Of a stretch of DNA of 64,000 bases, positions 9,567-17,764 are shown piece after piece. Source of the DNA: CAVRXQ01 sp963831155 (GTDB lineage: Bacteria > Actinomycetota > Acidimicrobiia > Acidimicrobiales > Bog-793); NCBI GenBank assembly GCA_963831155.1, contig CAWHOY010000007.1, positions 1 to 64,000 on the forward strand, given 5' to 3'. Both the position numbers and the translations under genes were made by a program. Numbering within the stretch: position 1 is the first letter of the stretch; every line of letters starts with the position of its first letter. The notes beneath the pieces are model-generated. The model was not told the origin of the DNA, did not search any database, and saw only the letters and a program-made list of their open reading frames with translations.

Positions 9567-10802
9567 TCAGCTGGCGAGGCGCCGCCTTTGGCGCGTCGGC
9601 GCCGTCAGGGCGTGCTCTTCGAGGCGAAGGCGCGCCATCGAGGTCTCCGAGAGATAGCGCCGGTCCGAGACCGCCCACTCGTCGTGGGTCTCGACGATGA
9701 CGGCGGTGACGAGACGGTCGATCGATTGGTCGTTCGGGAAGACCCCGACGACGTCACAGCGGCGCTTCACCTCGCGATGGAGCCGTTCCAATGGGTTCGT
9801 CGACCAGAGCTTTCGCCAGTGCTCGACGGGGAACGCAGAAAAGGCCAAGAGGTCTTCCCTCGCTGAGGCGAGCATTCGGGCGACGTCAGGGAACTGCCCC
9901 TCGAGCGTCTTGGTGATGCGGGAGAACTGCTCGAAGACCGTGTCCTTGTCGGGCTGGGCGAAGATCGTCCGGATCGCGGCGGCGACCATCTCCTGGCTCG
10001 CTCTCGGGACCCTCGCCAACACGTTGCGCATGAAATGAACTCGGCAGCGCTGCCACGCCGCCCCGATGAGGACCGATCCGATCGCCTTGTTCAGTCCCAA
10101 GTGGTGATCCGAGATGACGAGGCGCACCCCATGAAGCCCGCGACCGCGCAGCGACCGCAAGAACTCTGTCCAAAAGGCCTCGTCTTCGGAGTCACCGACC
10201 GCGCACCCGAGGGCCTCGCGCATGCCTTCCATCGAGACCCCGGTGGCAACGACGACCGCTCGCGAGACGACCTGGTTCTGGACGCGTCCTTTCAGGTAGG
10301 TGGCGTCCAAAAAGACATAGGGGAACTCGACTGAAGAAAGCGGACGGGACCTAAAGGCTGCCATCTCGGCATCGAGCGCGACACAGATCCGGCTCACCTC
10401 AGAGCGCGAGACCCCGGATGCGACACCGAGCGCCCCGACCAAGTCGTCGACCTTCCGCGTCGAGACCCCGTGCACGTAGGCCTCCATGACGACGGCGTAG
10501 AGCGCCCGGTCGATCCGGCGTCTCCGCTCGAGGATCGAAGGGAAAAAGCTCCCTTGGCGGAGCTTTGGGATCTTCAGGTCGACATCGCCGGCCTTGGTCG
10601 CAAGGAGCCGTTCACGGCTCCCGTTGCGCCAGGTCGAACGGGATGGATTGCGTTCGTAACGTTCGGCGCCGATCACTTCGGTCGCCTCGGCGTCGATGAG
10701 CGCTTGGAGGACGAGCTCGACGCCTCTGCGGATCACGTCGATGTCGCCGCCGGCGCGGATCGCGTCAAGAAGCTCGGACACGTCAGACTGCGTAAGGATC
10801 AC
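9567..10802 (-). CDS. IS256-family transposase
   Basis: A 411-residue mutator-type DDE transposase. Seen: N-terminal GAERYERNPSRSTWRNGSR, KIPKLRQGSFFP, the first Asp in YVFLDATYLKGR, the second in LVISDHHLGLNKAI, the C/H-containing QRCRVHFMRNVLA, and the Glu in STNPLERLHREVKRR. The frame is intact and full length. A probable end lies at about 10860-10910 (ccacttt followed by gacgtcaacgtcccc). The matching inverted end is not found beyond the stop codon at 9567, so the element seems truncated there. Confidence 0.88.
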   Translation of the reverse strand: MILTQSDVSELLDAIRAGGDIDVIRRGVELVLQALIDAEATEVIGAERYERNPSRSTWRNGSRERLLATKAGDVDLKIPKLRQGSFFPSILERRRRIDRALYAVVMEAYVHGVSTRKVDDLVGALGVASGVSRSEVSRICVALDAEMAAFRSRPLSSVEFPYVFLDATYLKGRVQNQVVSRAVVVATGVSMEGMREALGCAVGDSEDEAFWTEFLRSLRGRGLHGVRLVISDHHLGLNKAIGSVLIGAAWQRCRVHFMRNVLARVPRASQEMVAAAIRTIFAQPDKDTVFEQFSRITKTLEGQFPDVARMLASAREDLLAFSAFPVEHWRKLWSTNPLERLHREVKRRCDVVGVFPNDQSIDRLVTAVIVETHDEWAVSDRRYLSETSMARLRLEEHALTAPTRQRRRLAS

Positions 10803-10904
10803 CGGGTTCTCCTTCGGTCGAATTCGTCGTTCAACCGAAGATCGCCCGGTGATCCGCTTCAGTGGTGGATCCCGGCTTCTACACCACTTTGAGAGACGTC
10901 AACG

Positions 10905-11113
10905 TCCCCAACCAGTGACAATGCCGAAGGCATCCGCCGCGTGGTGACCGAGCCTCAATAGCTTCATCGACTGCTGGCGAACCAGCGCACAGAAACGGCA
11001 CGTCCCGTTCCGAAGAAGGGTGAGTGGCCCGGCTTGGACAAACAAGCCGGAACCGCCCTCGCTCCGAAGCCGGGACGGCCGTGCCACCCCTAACCCATTT
11101 AAGGAAAGAAGGG
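10905..11113 (+). ncRNA. Candidate IS110 bridge RNA region
   Basis: The 209 bases before the IS110 transposase contain three stem-loops in order: atgcc-gaa-ggcat (10921-10933), aacgg-cacgtc-ccgtt (10994-11009) and ccggctt-ggacaaac-aagccgg (11029-11050). IS110-group elements are known to encode a roughly 180-nt structured bridge RNA in this position. Assignment here rests on position and visible hairpins only; the target- and donor-binding loops were not matched to flanks. Confidence 0.35.
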
Positions 11114-12161
11114 ATGGCAATGACCATCGTAGAAGCGACGCGCTCGGTGACCGGAGGCGTCGACACTCACCTCGACGTTCATGTCGCCGCTGTGCTCGAC
11201 CAAGTCGGCAGGTTGTTGGACACCGCGTCGTTCCCGGTGAGCTCCTCTGGCTACGAGTGCCTCTTCAACTGGCTGGAGGACTTCGGAGAGATCGCTCGTG
11301 TCGGCATGGAGGGAACCGGCGCCTATGGCGCCGGCCTCGCCCGCTACCTGCAAAACCGTGGTGTTCAAGTGATCGAGGTCGACCGGCCGAACAGAGCCGA
11401 ACGCCGCCGCTCTGGCAAGTCCGACACGATCGATGCGATCGAAGCCGCACGATCAGCGATCGGTGGCCGAGCGAGAAGTCTCGCGAAGACCAAGGACGGT
11501 GGTGTCGAGGCGATCCGCGCCCTCCTTGTCGCGAAGCGGTCTGCCCGCCGCGCCCGGACTCAGGCGCTCATCCAGATGCGCAACCTCGTCGTCAGCTCCC
11601 CAGAGGAACTGCACGACCGATTGACCGGCCTCACGATCTATCGCCTGGTCAACGCGTGTTCTCGACTACGTCCCGACCGCTCCTTTGACCCCGTCGTCGC
11701 CTCGACGAAGACCGCGCTCACCCTCCTCGCCCGCCGGACACAGGCGCTCGAAGAAGAGCTCGAGCGACTCGAGCGGCTTTTAACCGAGCTCGTCGAACGG
11801 GTTGGCCCCGATCTCTTCGAGCGCTTCGGCGTCGGGCCCGACACCGCAGCGGCGCTTTTAGTCACCGCCGGCGACAACCCTGAACGGCTCCGCTCGGAGT
11901 CCGCCTTCGCCCACCTGCGGGGTTGCTCCGATCCCGGCGTCCTCGGGCAAGACGAGCGGGCGGGTCCGACTCGACCAAGGCGGCGACCGCCAGGCCAACG
12001 CGGCGTTGTGGCGCATCGTCATGGTCCGCATCGCGCACGATCCTCGAACCACCGAGTACTTCGAACGCCGCGTCTCAGAGGGGTGCTCGAAGCGCGACGT
12101 CATTCGCATCTTGAAGCGCTACGTCGCCCGCGAGCTCTATCGCTATTTGCCTCGCGGATAA
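11114..12161 (+). CDS. IS110-family transposase (frameshifted)
   Basis: A DEDD transposase that recombines DNA guided by a bridge RNA. The N-terminal RuvC-like domain is intact: Asp in GGVDTHLDVH, Glu in GMEGTGAYG, and the late Asp pair in GKSDTIDAIEAA. After AFAHL (near 11922) the frame must move to read G-V-A-P-I-P-A-S-S-G-K, which carries the catalytic serine, and then continue to the TAA at 12159. The length is two bases short of a codon multiple, consistent with loss of CT from an expected ctctgcggg. Unshifted, translation gives an out-of-family tail to 12193, so the annotated protein would be inactive unless the deletion is an error. The ATG at 11114 follows gaaaggaagaaggg. Confidence 0.85.
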
Positions 12162-12611
12162 AGACCGCGACCGTGGGTCTGGCTCATCCCTAATCTGTCG
12201 CCCTTTCGGGCTGACTTCCCGGCGACTCGCCGACCCACGGTCCGGGCCAAACAGCGTGGCGTGCGTGGCTTAATAAGAGCGTGCCCTCGATCGAGTGGCT
12301 CATCACTGATCTGTCCGCACACTCACGCGTCTGGACCTTGACAACTGATAGGAGCGTCGCCGGATGGGTGCGGGTTGCCTAACTCGGGGCCAATTTTGGA
12401 GCTGTCAGAGGAGAGCGCTCGCGCCTGACGGGTCGCTCGGATGTTCGCGACGGCCAACCGGCGTCGTGAGCTTGTCCCGGTTCTCCGGACAGGTTTGATG
12501 TTGCCCCGGTTCGACGGAGTCACGTTGAACGGACTCCCGCCACAACGGGGAAAGCTCCACACGATGAACTCCCAGCTAGGGCAGTTAGTGTCCGCAATGA
12601 GAGGAGGCTCT
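12162..12611. other. Non-coding IS110 3' flank and insertion-sequence relics
   Basis: No gene is supported. Bases 12169-12242 form a large stem (11-bp perfect arms) with internal hairpins. The 20-mers at 12180-12199 and 12296-12315 match at 18 positions. Two short sequences at about 12466-12491 and 12497-12518 resemble the inner part of IS3-type terminal repeats (ttg-cccggttc-cgga). The end holds the agaggagg site of the gene at 12612. Confidence 0.5.
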
Positions 12612-12926
12612 ATGCCCTCAACGCCCGAGTCCGTGCACCTCAACAACCATCACCGCAACACTTTGTCGCAGATACTGCAGCACCCTGTCGGCCACAACAT
12701 CGAATGGCGAGACGTTCTGTCCCTGTTGGAAGTGGTGGCTTCTGTCGAGGAGAACCCTGACGGGAAGCTTCTTGTCACCCTCGGAACTGAGACCGAGACT
12801 TTCGAACCTCCGAGATATAAAGACATCGACGCACAACAGGTGGTCGATCTGCGTCGGATGTTGCGCAAGGCGGGTTACGGACCTGCCGATGAGGATATCG
12901 AGAGCGAAGGAAGCCGAACCTTATAG
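12612..12926 (+). CDS. Conserved hypothetical small protein
   Basis: A 104-residue hydrophilic cytosolic protein. The core HRNTLSQILQHPVGHNIEW, then RDVLSLLEVVASVEEN, a DGKLLVTLGTETETFEPPR strand segment and a C-terminal QQVVDLRRMLRKAGY helix resemble short actinobacterial hypothetical proteins. I do not recognise a function; the small size and the NHHRNTL..I..HP opening are HicA-like, but no partner antitoxin is adjacent. The ATG at 12612 is chosen over upstream starts because gagaggagg is four bases before it; the longer frame covers insertion-sequence relic DNA. Confidence 0.6.
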   Translation: MPSTPESVHLNNHHRNTLSQILQHPVGHNIEWRDVLSLLEVVASVEENPDGKLLVTLGTETETFEPPRYKDIDAQQVVDLRRMLRKAGYGPADEDIESEGSRTL

Positions 12927-12950
12927 CGGGCTCTTCTCAATGAACCGCGC

Positions 12951-13261
12951 TCAAATCACGTGATTGAGCTCCAGTAAGTATCCGGCGCTGTGCGGGTTAA
13001 CAAACCCAGCCTGGCCGCTTGTCACCTGGCGGGTCTTCAGGTAGCCGCCTGGACTCTGGTTGTCCTTCAGCGGTTTTTCTGCTAGGGCTGCTGGGGAGGG
13101 TTCCGGTGCTTGCCCCTGCGAAGGATCGACCGCCGCCTGTCCCGGACCCTGCTCAACCGGCTCGGGCGTGGTGCCCCCCCTTGCTCTCGAGTCGGCTCTC
13201 GAGTCGGCTCTGGCTCCTCTTCCTCCTCCGAGCCTTCGGGCTGCTGCTGTTCGTTCGTCAT
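12951..13261 (-). CDS. Acidic Pro/Glu-rich small protein (frameshifted)
   Basis: The ATG at 13259-13261 follows aggaggcgggggct. It opens a Glu-rich segment (MTNEQQQPEGSEEEEE, then EPTREPTRE) that continues to a run of seven Gs (complement of 13174-13180). If the run were eight, the frame would continue in Pro/Gln-rich sequence to a conserved-looking C-terminus, GGYLKTRQVTSGQAGFVNPH, and the stop at 12951, giving 103 residues in exact codon register. Unshifted frames give junk. The two halves share composition and start context, so I read this as one gene with a homopolymer deletion. Function is unknown; it is low-complexity and soluble. Confidence 0.5.
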
Positions 13262-13290
13262 AGCCCCCGCCTCCTGTTCACGGCGCTGTC

Positions 13291-13437
13291 CTATGAGGAA
13301 GCTGGCTCCGGTTCCCCTTCCTCATCCGGGTTCGGCCCGGTCTCCATCACCAGCTTGATCGCCTCGTCAGGGGGCAGGTCGATCTTGACGCGCTCGTCGC
13401 GCTCCTCTGGCGTGGGGTGGTGCTGGTTGCGTGGCAT
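13291..13437 (-). CDS. Very small acidic hypothetical protein
   Basis: A 48-residue hydrophilic protein starting MPRNQHHPTPEERDERV and continuing KIDLPPDEAIKLVMETG, then an acidic tail. It sits 29 bases upstream of the acidic Pro/Glu-rich gene on the same strand, so the pair may be co-transcribed. No family is recognised. The internal ATG at 13437 is preferred to the upstream ATG at 13488 because the extra residues look random. Moderate to low confidence. Confidence 0.4.
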   Translation of the reverse strand: MPRNQHHPTPEERDERVKIDLPPDEAIKLVMETGPNPDEEGEPEPASS

Positions 13438-14020
13438 CTGAGCGTCCTGAGTCGCTAGGTGAACCATCGTCGGCGTCACCGAGATCAAGGCTTAGCTAGT
13501 CCCGGCCCACTGCTCAAGCCGCCAGTCGGAGATCGTGGACGTCGGTCTCCGACGCGAACCCCAACGCCGATCTCCTCCGTCTGGATCAGCATCCCTGAAC
13601 ATTCACTCGACCACCGGCGAGGAGGTGCCCCTGATCGCCGGTTACGCGGCTGACCCAAGGCGCGAGCCGCCAGTCGGAGATTGTTGAAGTCGGCCCTCCG
13701 ACGCGCGACCTCAGTGCGTCGCGTTGAATGCCTTTCGGCACGGCCGCAGGGGTTCAGCACGTCCTCCCACGGCGTTACATCGGGAATCATCTGTTCGGTA
13801 GTACCCCCACAAAGCAGCGCGCCAGTCACGTCCGCGCGTAGGTGCCACCTCCGAACCGGCGCGCAACCTGCCGTAGTCAGGAATCCGATCCGCGGGAGGG
13901 CCGCGGCGACTGAAGTCTCTTCGCGCCAAACGGTAAGTCCGGTCGGGCTGTGGTCATCTCACTTCATCCTCGGCGACTGATTCGCTCGCCACGTTCAACG
14001 ACGAGCAAGAGCGGACGCGT
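13438..14020. repeat. Gene-free stretch with two copies of a hairpin repeat
   Basis: No gene is supported. Two related sequences occur at about 13520-13553 and 13669-13703. Each starts ccgccagtcggaga and ends tccgacgcg, so each can fold (gtcggaga/tctccgac in the first, gtcggag/ctccgac in the second). A third, diverged copy lies at about 20303-20337 after a secreted-protein gene. Origin is unknown. Confidence 0.5.
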
Positions 14021-14275
14021 CTAGTCGCGATCAGGCTCTGACCAATCGACGATGCGTTGTCGCCTCCGTCCCGGTGCCACCGTGATTCGCGTGTCGCAAT
14101 GGCAACGATAGGTCGTGTTTTGCAATAGAAGCGGTATGCGAAATGTCTCGCTGCACACAGGGCAGGTGTGACGCCGAGGATGCATAAAGGTATTCGCCAA
14201 ATCCGGGGTTGCTTCGCCCGTTCGGACTCCGCGACGGAACGCCCGCCAAGTTCGTCTGAATCGCTGACCGGTCAT
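14021..14275 (-). CDS. Possible zinc-ribbon hypothetical protein
   Basis: An 84-residue basic protein. The C-terminal half has CPVC (after HPRRHT), a 17-residue spacer and CHC in YRCHCDTRITV, resembling a degenerate zinc ribbon. The N-terminal 30 residues are Arg-rich. No family is recognised and no neighbour suggests a role. A shorter start at the internal Met before HPRRHTC is possible. The cysteine spacing is the main reason to keep it. Confidence 0.35.
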   Translation of the reverse strand: MTGQRFRRTWRAFRRGVRTGEATPDLANTFMHPRRHTCPVCSETFRIPLLLQNTTYRCHCDTRITVAPGRRRQRIVDWSEPDRD

Positions 14276-14347
14276 GGCTCGTGGCGGAGCGTCTCGCCGA
14301 CCTTATGTCCCAGGGCTATCGAACAGGAGTGAAGCTCGTCGAGCAGG

Positions 14348-15325
14348 TTGCGTACTTTCTGTCGGCGACGGCCGCCACCCTTCGGCGGCGGTGACATTCC
14401 TTACAGCATCGTTTCGGTCGGCCGTTCTCTCGTCTATCTCGGCACTGCTACTAATCCGGGGGTGTGGGCAATCCGCGACGACTTCAAGGGAAGACCTCGT
14501 TTGCTCGGCGATGCAGCGGAATTCGCCCCATCAGCGATCCCAGATCACGTCTGGCTGGTGTACTTCGGCAACTACACAGAGGCGCTCGGTTGGGCAGAGA
14601 GCGTCCGTTCGGTGCCGGTGAGCTCGGGTTGGCTCGGGCCGACGATCAGACTCCCGAAGGGAACAAACCTGATCGAAGGGACCGTTCGTGGGCTCTTGCT
14701 CGACTCCAATAAGCCCGAGTTCGAGCTCTGGCAACCCGGCCACAACCCGACTCGGCTCGGTTACGTCGCCCAAGGAGCCGGGGACCTGATGACTGCCAAC
14801 CCGAACCTCATCGCGTACGGCACCGGCTGCAAGAACGCGACCGCGACATCGGGTGCCTATAGCGGACACCCCACTAGCTTCAGGTTGTGCAAGAGCCTCC
14901 GTGTCATCGACTTTCGAAGTGGTAGGCGTTTTGCCGTCCCCGCGCCTTCGGGCACGCTCGGTTGGGAACCGGTTGGGTGGACTCCCATCGCGGCGACGGC
15001 GATCGCGCCGGGCAACACCATGCTCGCCGCTCAGGTGGGTCTCGCGCCTGCTCGGATGGGTATCACCCGGCTCTACGTCGTCGACCTCAACAGACGCGCG
15101 ATCACTGCTCGTCCTGTTCCAGAATCATACGGTCCACCGGGTGTCACTACTTGGTCGAACGATGGATCCTGGTTGCTCTACGCCGGCCTAGGCTGTCCAC
15201 TTCGTGCCTTTCAGACCACCACCGGGCAGGTGCGATCGCTCGATCCCCGCGTTGGCCAGTTAGCGCGGGCGCTCGATCAACGCGTTGGCCAGTTAGCGAT
15301 GGTGCTGGTCAGCGTTCCCCGTTGA
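14348..15325 (+). CDS. Hypothetical protein with propeller-like repeats
   Basis: A 325-residue protein with Gly/Trp-rich segments typical of secreted beta-propellers (VYLGTATNPGVWAIRDD, HVWLVYFG, WSNDGSWLLYAG). The N-terminus (MRTFCRRRPPP) has no signal peptide and looks out of family, so the true start may be lost or lie upstream across a frame error. Near the C-terminus a 33-base unit is duplicated (15239-15304), giving two copies of an 11-residue unit with RVGQLA. No catalytic motif is visible. Function is unknown; probable cell-surface origin. Confidence 0.5.
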   Translation: MRTFCRRRPPPFGGGDIPYSIVSVGRSLVYLGTATNPGVWAIRDDFKGRPRLLGDAAEFAPSAIPDHVWLVYFGNYTEALGWAESVRSVPVSSGWLGPTIRLPKGTNLIEGTVRGLLLDSNKPEFELWQPGHNPTRLGYVAQGAGDLMTANPNLIAYGTGCKNATATSGAYSGHPTSFRLCKSLRVIDFRSGRRFAVPAPSGTLGWEPVGWTPIAATAIAPGNTMLAAQVGLAPARMGITRLYVVDLNRRAITARPVPESYGPPGVTTWSNDGSWLLYAGLGCPLRAFQTTTGQVRSLDPRVGQLARALDQRVGQLAMVLVSVPR

Positions 15326-15701
15326 TTGCGTCCCAATAACGCGATTCGAGTGCGGGGCGGATTGACCTGAACGCCCAGTCAGTGACGCGAGGACATGCTG
15401 CCGATCGGAACTCCGCGTTTTAATAGAACTGGATGAAACGCGACACCGAGGTTCCGGTGCTGCTAAGCGAGCGAGCCGACTCAATCTCGCTATGGCCTGC
15501 AAGAATCCGTGCGGGATACTCGTGAGCGCGCCGACGGACGCGTGATTAGAGAGATCCGTCGAAACCAGCTCTCCGCTAAGTCGCTCGTTGTCTTTGACCA
15601 CCCATGAAGAGACGCGCCGCTCGTACGCGCCAAACCCTCGGTTAGCGCGTCCTCTTTCGACGGTTGCGGAGTGATCGGTACTCAGCCCACCGCTCGCCAC
15701 T
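15326..15701. other. Intergenic, nothing recognised
   Basis: About 375 bases between the propeller-like gene and the DUF2254 gene, which converge here. A minus frame at 15293-15724 lacks family resemblance and overlaps the DUF2254 stop. No clear terminator with a T-run was seen. Confidence 0.4.
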
Positions 15702-17111
15702 TCAACTGGACACGGCTTCCGCATCGCTGGGCCGGAGCTTGGAGATCAGCCGCCGGTAGCGAACTTGGATATCGTCACGATCGCTCGGTTCTGACACTGA
15801 CTCGTCCGCGCTGCGCTCGATCGCCTCAGCCTGGCGAAGGAGGACGTCGCGTTGGACAGATGAGGTGGTTTCATCAGCGATCGTGGCGAGTGCGTCGACC
15901 ATTCGGATTATCACTGCAGGCATGCCGCGTGCTGCCTGGCGGACCTTGTCGAATGCTCGGTTGACCATCCGCGCATAGGACGGATCCTTCTCGATCAACC
16001 GGATGCGCCCCTCGCGGTCTCGATAGACGCCTTCTACAAGCGTTCGGGTCGAGACGCGGCTGAGTCCGGCGGAAAGCCAGTCGATGCAAGTGAGCGCCGT
16101 AAAGGTGTCGTTGACCGCAGGTGACAGAGCGCGAATCGCGATCTCGACCAACTGGTCGATGGCGAAGACGGGGTCCTGCATCAGAGTCCGATGTGGGCCG
16201 GTCACGTGTGCCTTGCCGAGAGCACTCGCGACCTGGCCAGCGGCACCTCGGGGCCACACCATTGCCAGAGGTCGGCCGGCGACAACAAAATGACCCGGGC
16301 GGTGCTCGAGGCGGATGACTGAGTCGGTTCGAGACGCAATATCGACCAGCTGCGCGTAGCTGACGAATTGGAGATACCCGCTCACGTTTGCGGCAACAGG
16401 TGCGCCGCGCTCTTCGATCAGACTCTGAAGCTCCGAAAGTGACTTCCCGATTCCTTCAGACGTGGGCCGCTCTTCGTGAACGACGGTTGGGAATTCGGCG
16501 TCGATTGCGCGCAAAAGATCGCGGGCAATGCCGGCAATCACCTCCGGGAGTTGGATGGACTTCGCTATGTGGTGGATGAAGTAGATGAGCACCGCGAGGT
16601 CAACAAGCAGGAGCGCCTCGGAGATCGTGATCGAGAGATGCGGTACGAATGTCCCGTGCGAGTCATTTGTTATCGCGACGAGTGTCAGGACCGAGTAGAC
16701 GAATGTGGAAACGAAGACGCCAAGGGTGACCTGATTGCCGAAGTCACGGACGAAGTTCCGCATCATCCGTGGGCCGAACTGCTGCGAGGCGAGCGTGAGC
16801 GACACGATTGTGATCGAGAACACCACGCCAACAACGGTGATAACAGCCGCCGCGATCGCGACAAGTATCTCGCGACCCGCATCCGCACTGCCCGTGACGA
16901 TCCAAAACGGGAGGCTCAGGTGCTTGTGGTAGACGGCCCAATCAATCTCGAGACTGAGAAGGAAAAGGAGACCGGCGACCAGCACGAGAACGGTTGGTAC
17001 AAGCCAGAAGGTGGTGCGAAGTGCTTCCCACCGCCAGCTCGGTAGCCGCTGCTGTCCGCTTCGCCCGCGTGCCCCGGGGGACATCGCGGTCGAGCGCTCA
17101 GGATCGGTCAT
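15702..17111 (-). CDS. DUF2254 family membrane protein
   Basis: A 469-residue inner-membrane protein. Four hydrophobic helices lie in the first third (TTFWLVPTVLVLVAGLLFL, ILVAIAAAVITVVGVVFSI, VTLGVFVSTFVYSVLTLV, ALLLVDLAVLIYFIHHIA). The DUF2254 signature SLTLASQQFGPRMMRNFVRD lies between helices 2 and 3. The soluble C-terminal half holds PGHFVVAGRPL, DPVFAIDQLVEIAIRALSPAVNDTFTA and a helical tail. Function is unknown. The ATG lies inside the 3' end of a short upstream membrane-protein gene (14-bp overlap), so they are probably translationally coupled. Confidence 0.88.
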   Translation of the reverse strand: MTDPERSTAMSPGARGRSGQQRLPSWRWEALRTTFWLVPTVLVLVAGLLFLLSLEIDWAVYHKHLSLPFWIVTGSADAGREILVAIAAAVITVVGVVFSITIVSLTLASQQFGPRMMRNFVRDFGNQVTLGVFVSTFVYSVLTLVAITNDSHGTFVPHLSITISEALLLVDLAVLIYFIHHIAKSIQLPEVIAGIARDLLRAIDAEFPTVVHEERPTSEGIGKSLSELQSLIEERGAPVAANVSGYLQFVSYAQLVDIASRTDSVIRLEHRPGHFVVAGRPLAMVWPRGAAGQVASALGKAHVTGPHRTLMQDPVFAIDQLVEIAIRALSPAVNDTFTALTCIDWLSAGLSRVSTRTLVEGVYRDREGRIRLIEKDPSYARMVNRAFDKVRQAARGMPAVIIRMVDALATIADETTSSVQRDVLLRQAEAIERSADESVSEPSDRDDIQVRYRRLISKLRPSDAEAVSS

Positions 17112-17304
17112 CGGGCTCGGTCAGATCAGGAACCTCAGACGCCGACTCTTCGGCACGGCCCAGCGAATTCGCACGGCAACCCGCCTCGTCGGGCGCGACT
17201 TCGTTCCGACGCGCCCACCAGTCCATCATCCTGATTGCCCCGACCATCACGATGGCGACAAAAGCGAGCGTCGTGCCCACAACGATCGCGGTATTGGTGT
17301 TCAC
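17098..17304 (-). CDS. Small single-span membrane protein
   Basis: A 68-residue protein with one N-terminal membrane helix (AIVVGTTLAFVAIVMVGAI), a WWARR basic stop-transfer and an acidic cytoplasmic tail. It overlaps the DUF2254 start by 14 bases on the same strand and is probably its operon partner, perhaps a subunit or assembly helper. No named family is recognised. The hydrophobic profile and tight overlap support a real gene. Confidence 0.55.
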   Translation of the reverse strand: MNTNTAIVVGTTLAFVAIVMVGAIRMMDWWARRNEVAPDEAGCRANSLGRAEESASEVPDLTEPDDRS

Positions 17305-17764
17305 GACCCAAGAGCCCGGCGATGTCTTAGAGCCATCGGCAGGTCGGTGGCGAGAGGATGCATCGCGAGCCCCCGGTAGTCCTACCGCAACAGTCGTCAG
17401 CGTCCACCACAGGGGTACGAACGAAATCCTTTAGACGCGTCGCGGGGGAAAAGGCGCAATGCGCGCAGCTGGTACGTACCGCCGTCACTGGTCGGACCTC
17501 TTCTGCCGACCAGGCTTCCCGGCGCACCTAAGTTAACGAGAGAGTACCAGGCAAGGCGTTCCCGTTGAATGGAATAGCCACTAGAGCTGTGACCGCGAAT
17601 CGCCCGATCATCCGGGTAGTTGGGTAAAGCTGCGACCGCGTCAGACGTCCCCAAATGTTCAGGCGGTGTGGGGCAAGGGGTATCCCATACCGCCGGATCT
17701 GCGCGCCGCAAAACGGCAGGTTCAGCGACCGTTTGGCCTGCGCGTTGGGAACGCCGTGGAGCTG
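17305..17764. other. Intergenic, nothing recognised
   Basis: About 460 bases between the DUF2254 operon start and the MBL gene stop, both on the minus strand. Short frames lack support. A small palindrome, ggtatcccatacc, lies near 17679-17691. The promoter of the DUF2254 pair should be in this stretch but was not resolved. Confidence 0.4.

Noticed and set aside
15293..15724. 143-residue minus frame
   Set aside because: No family resemblance, and it overlaps the ends of two real genes.
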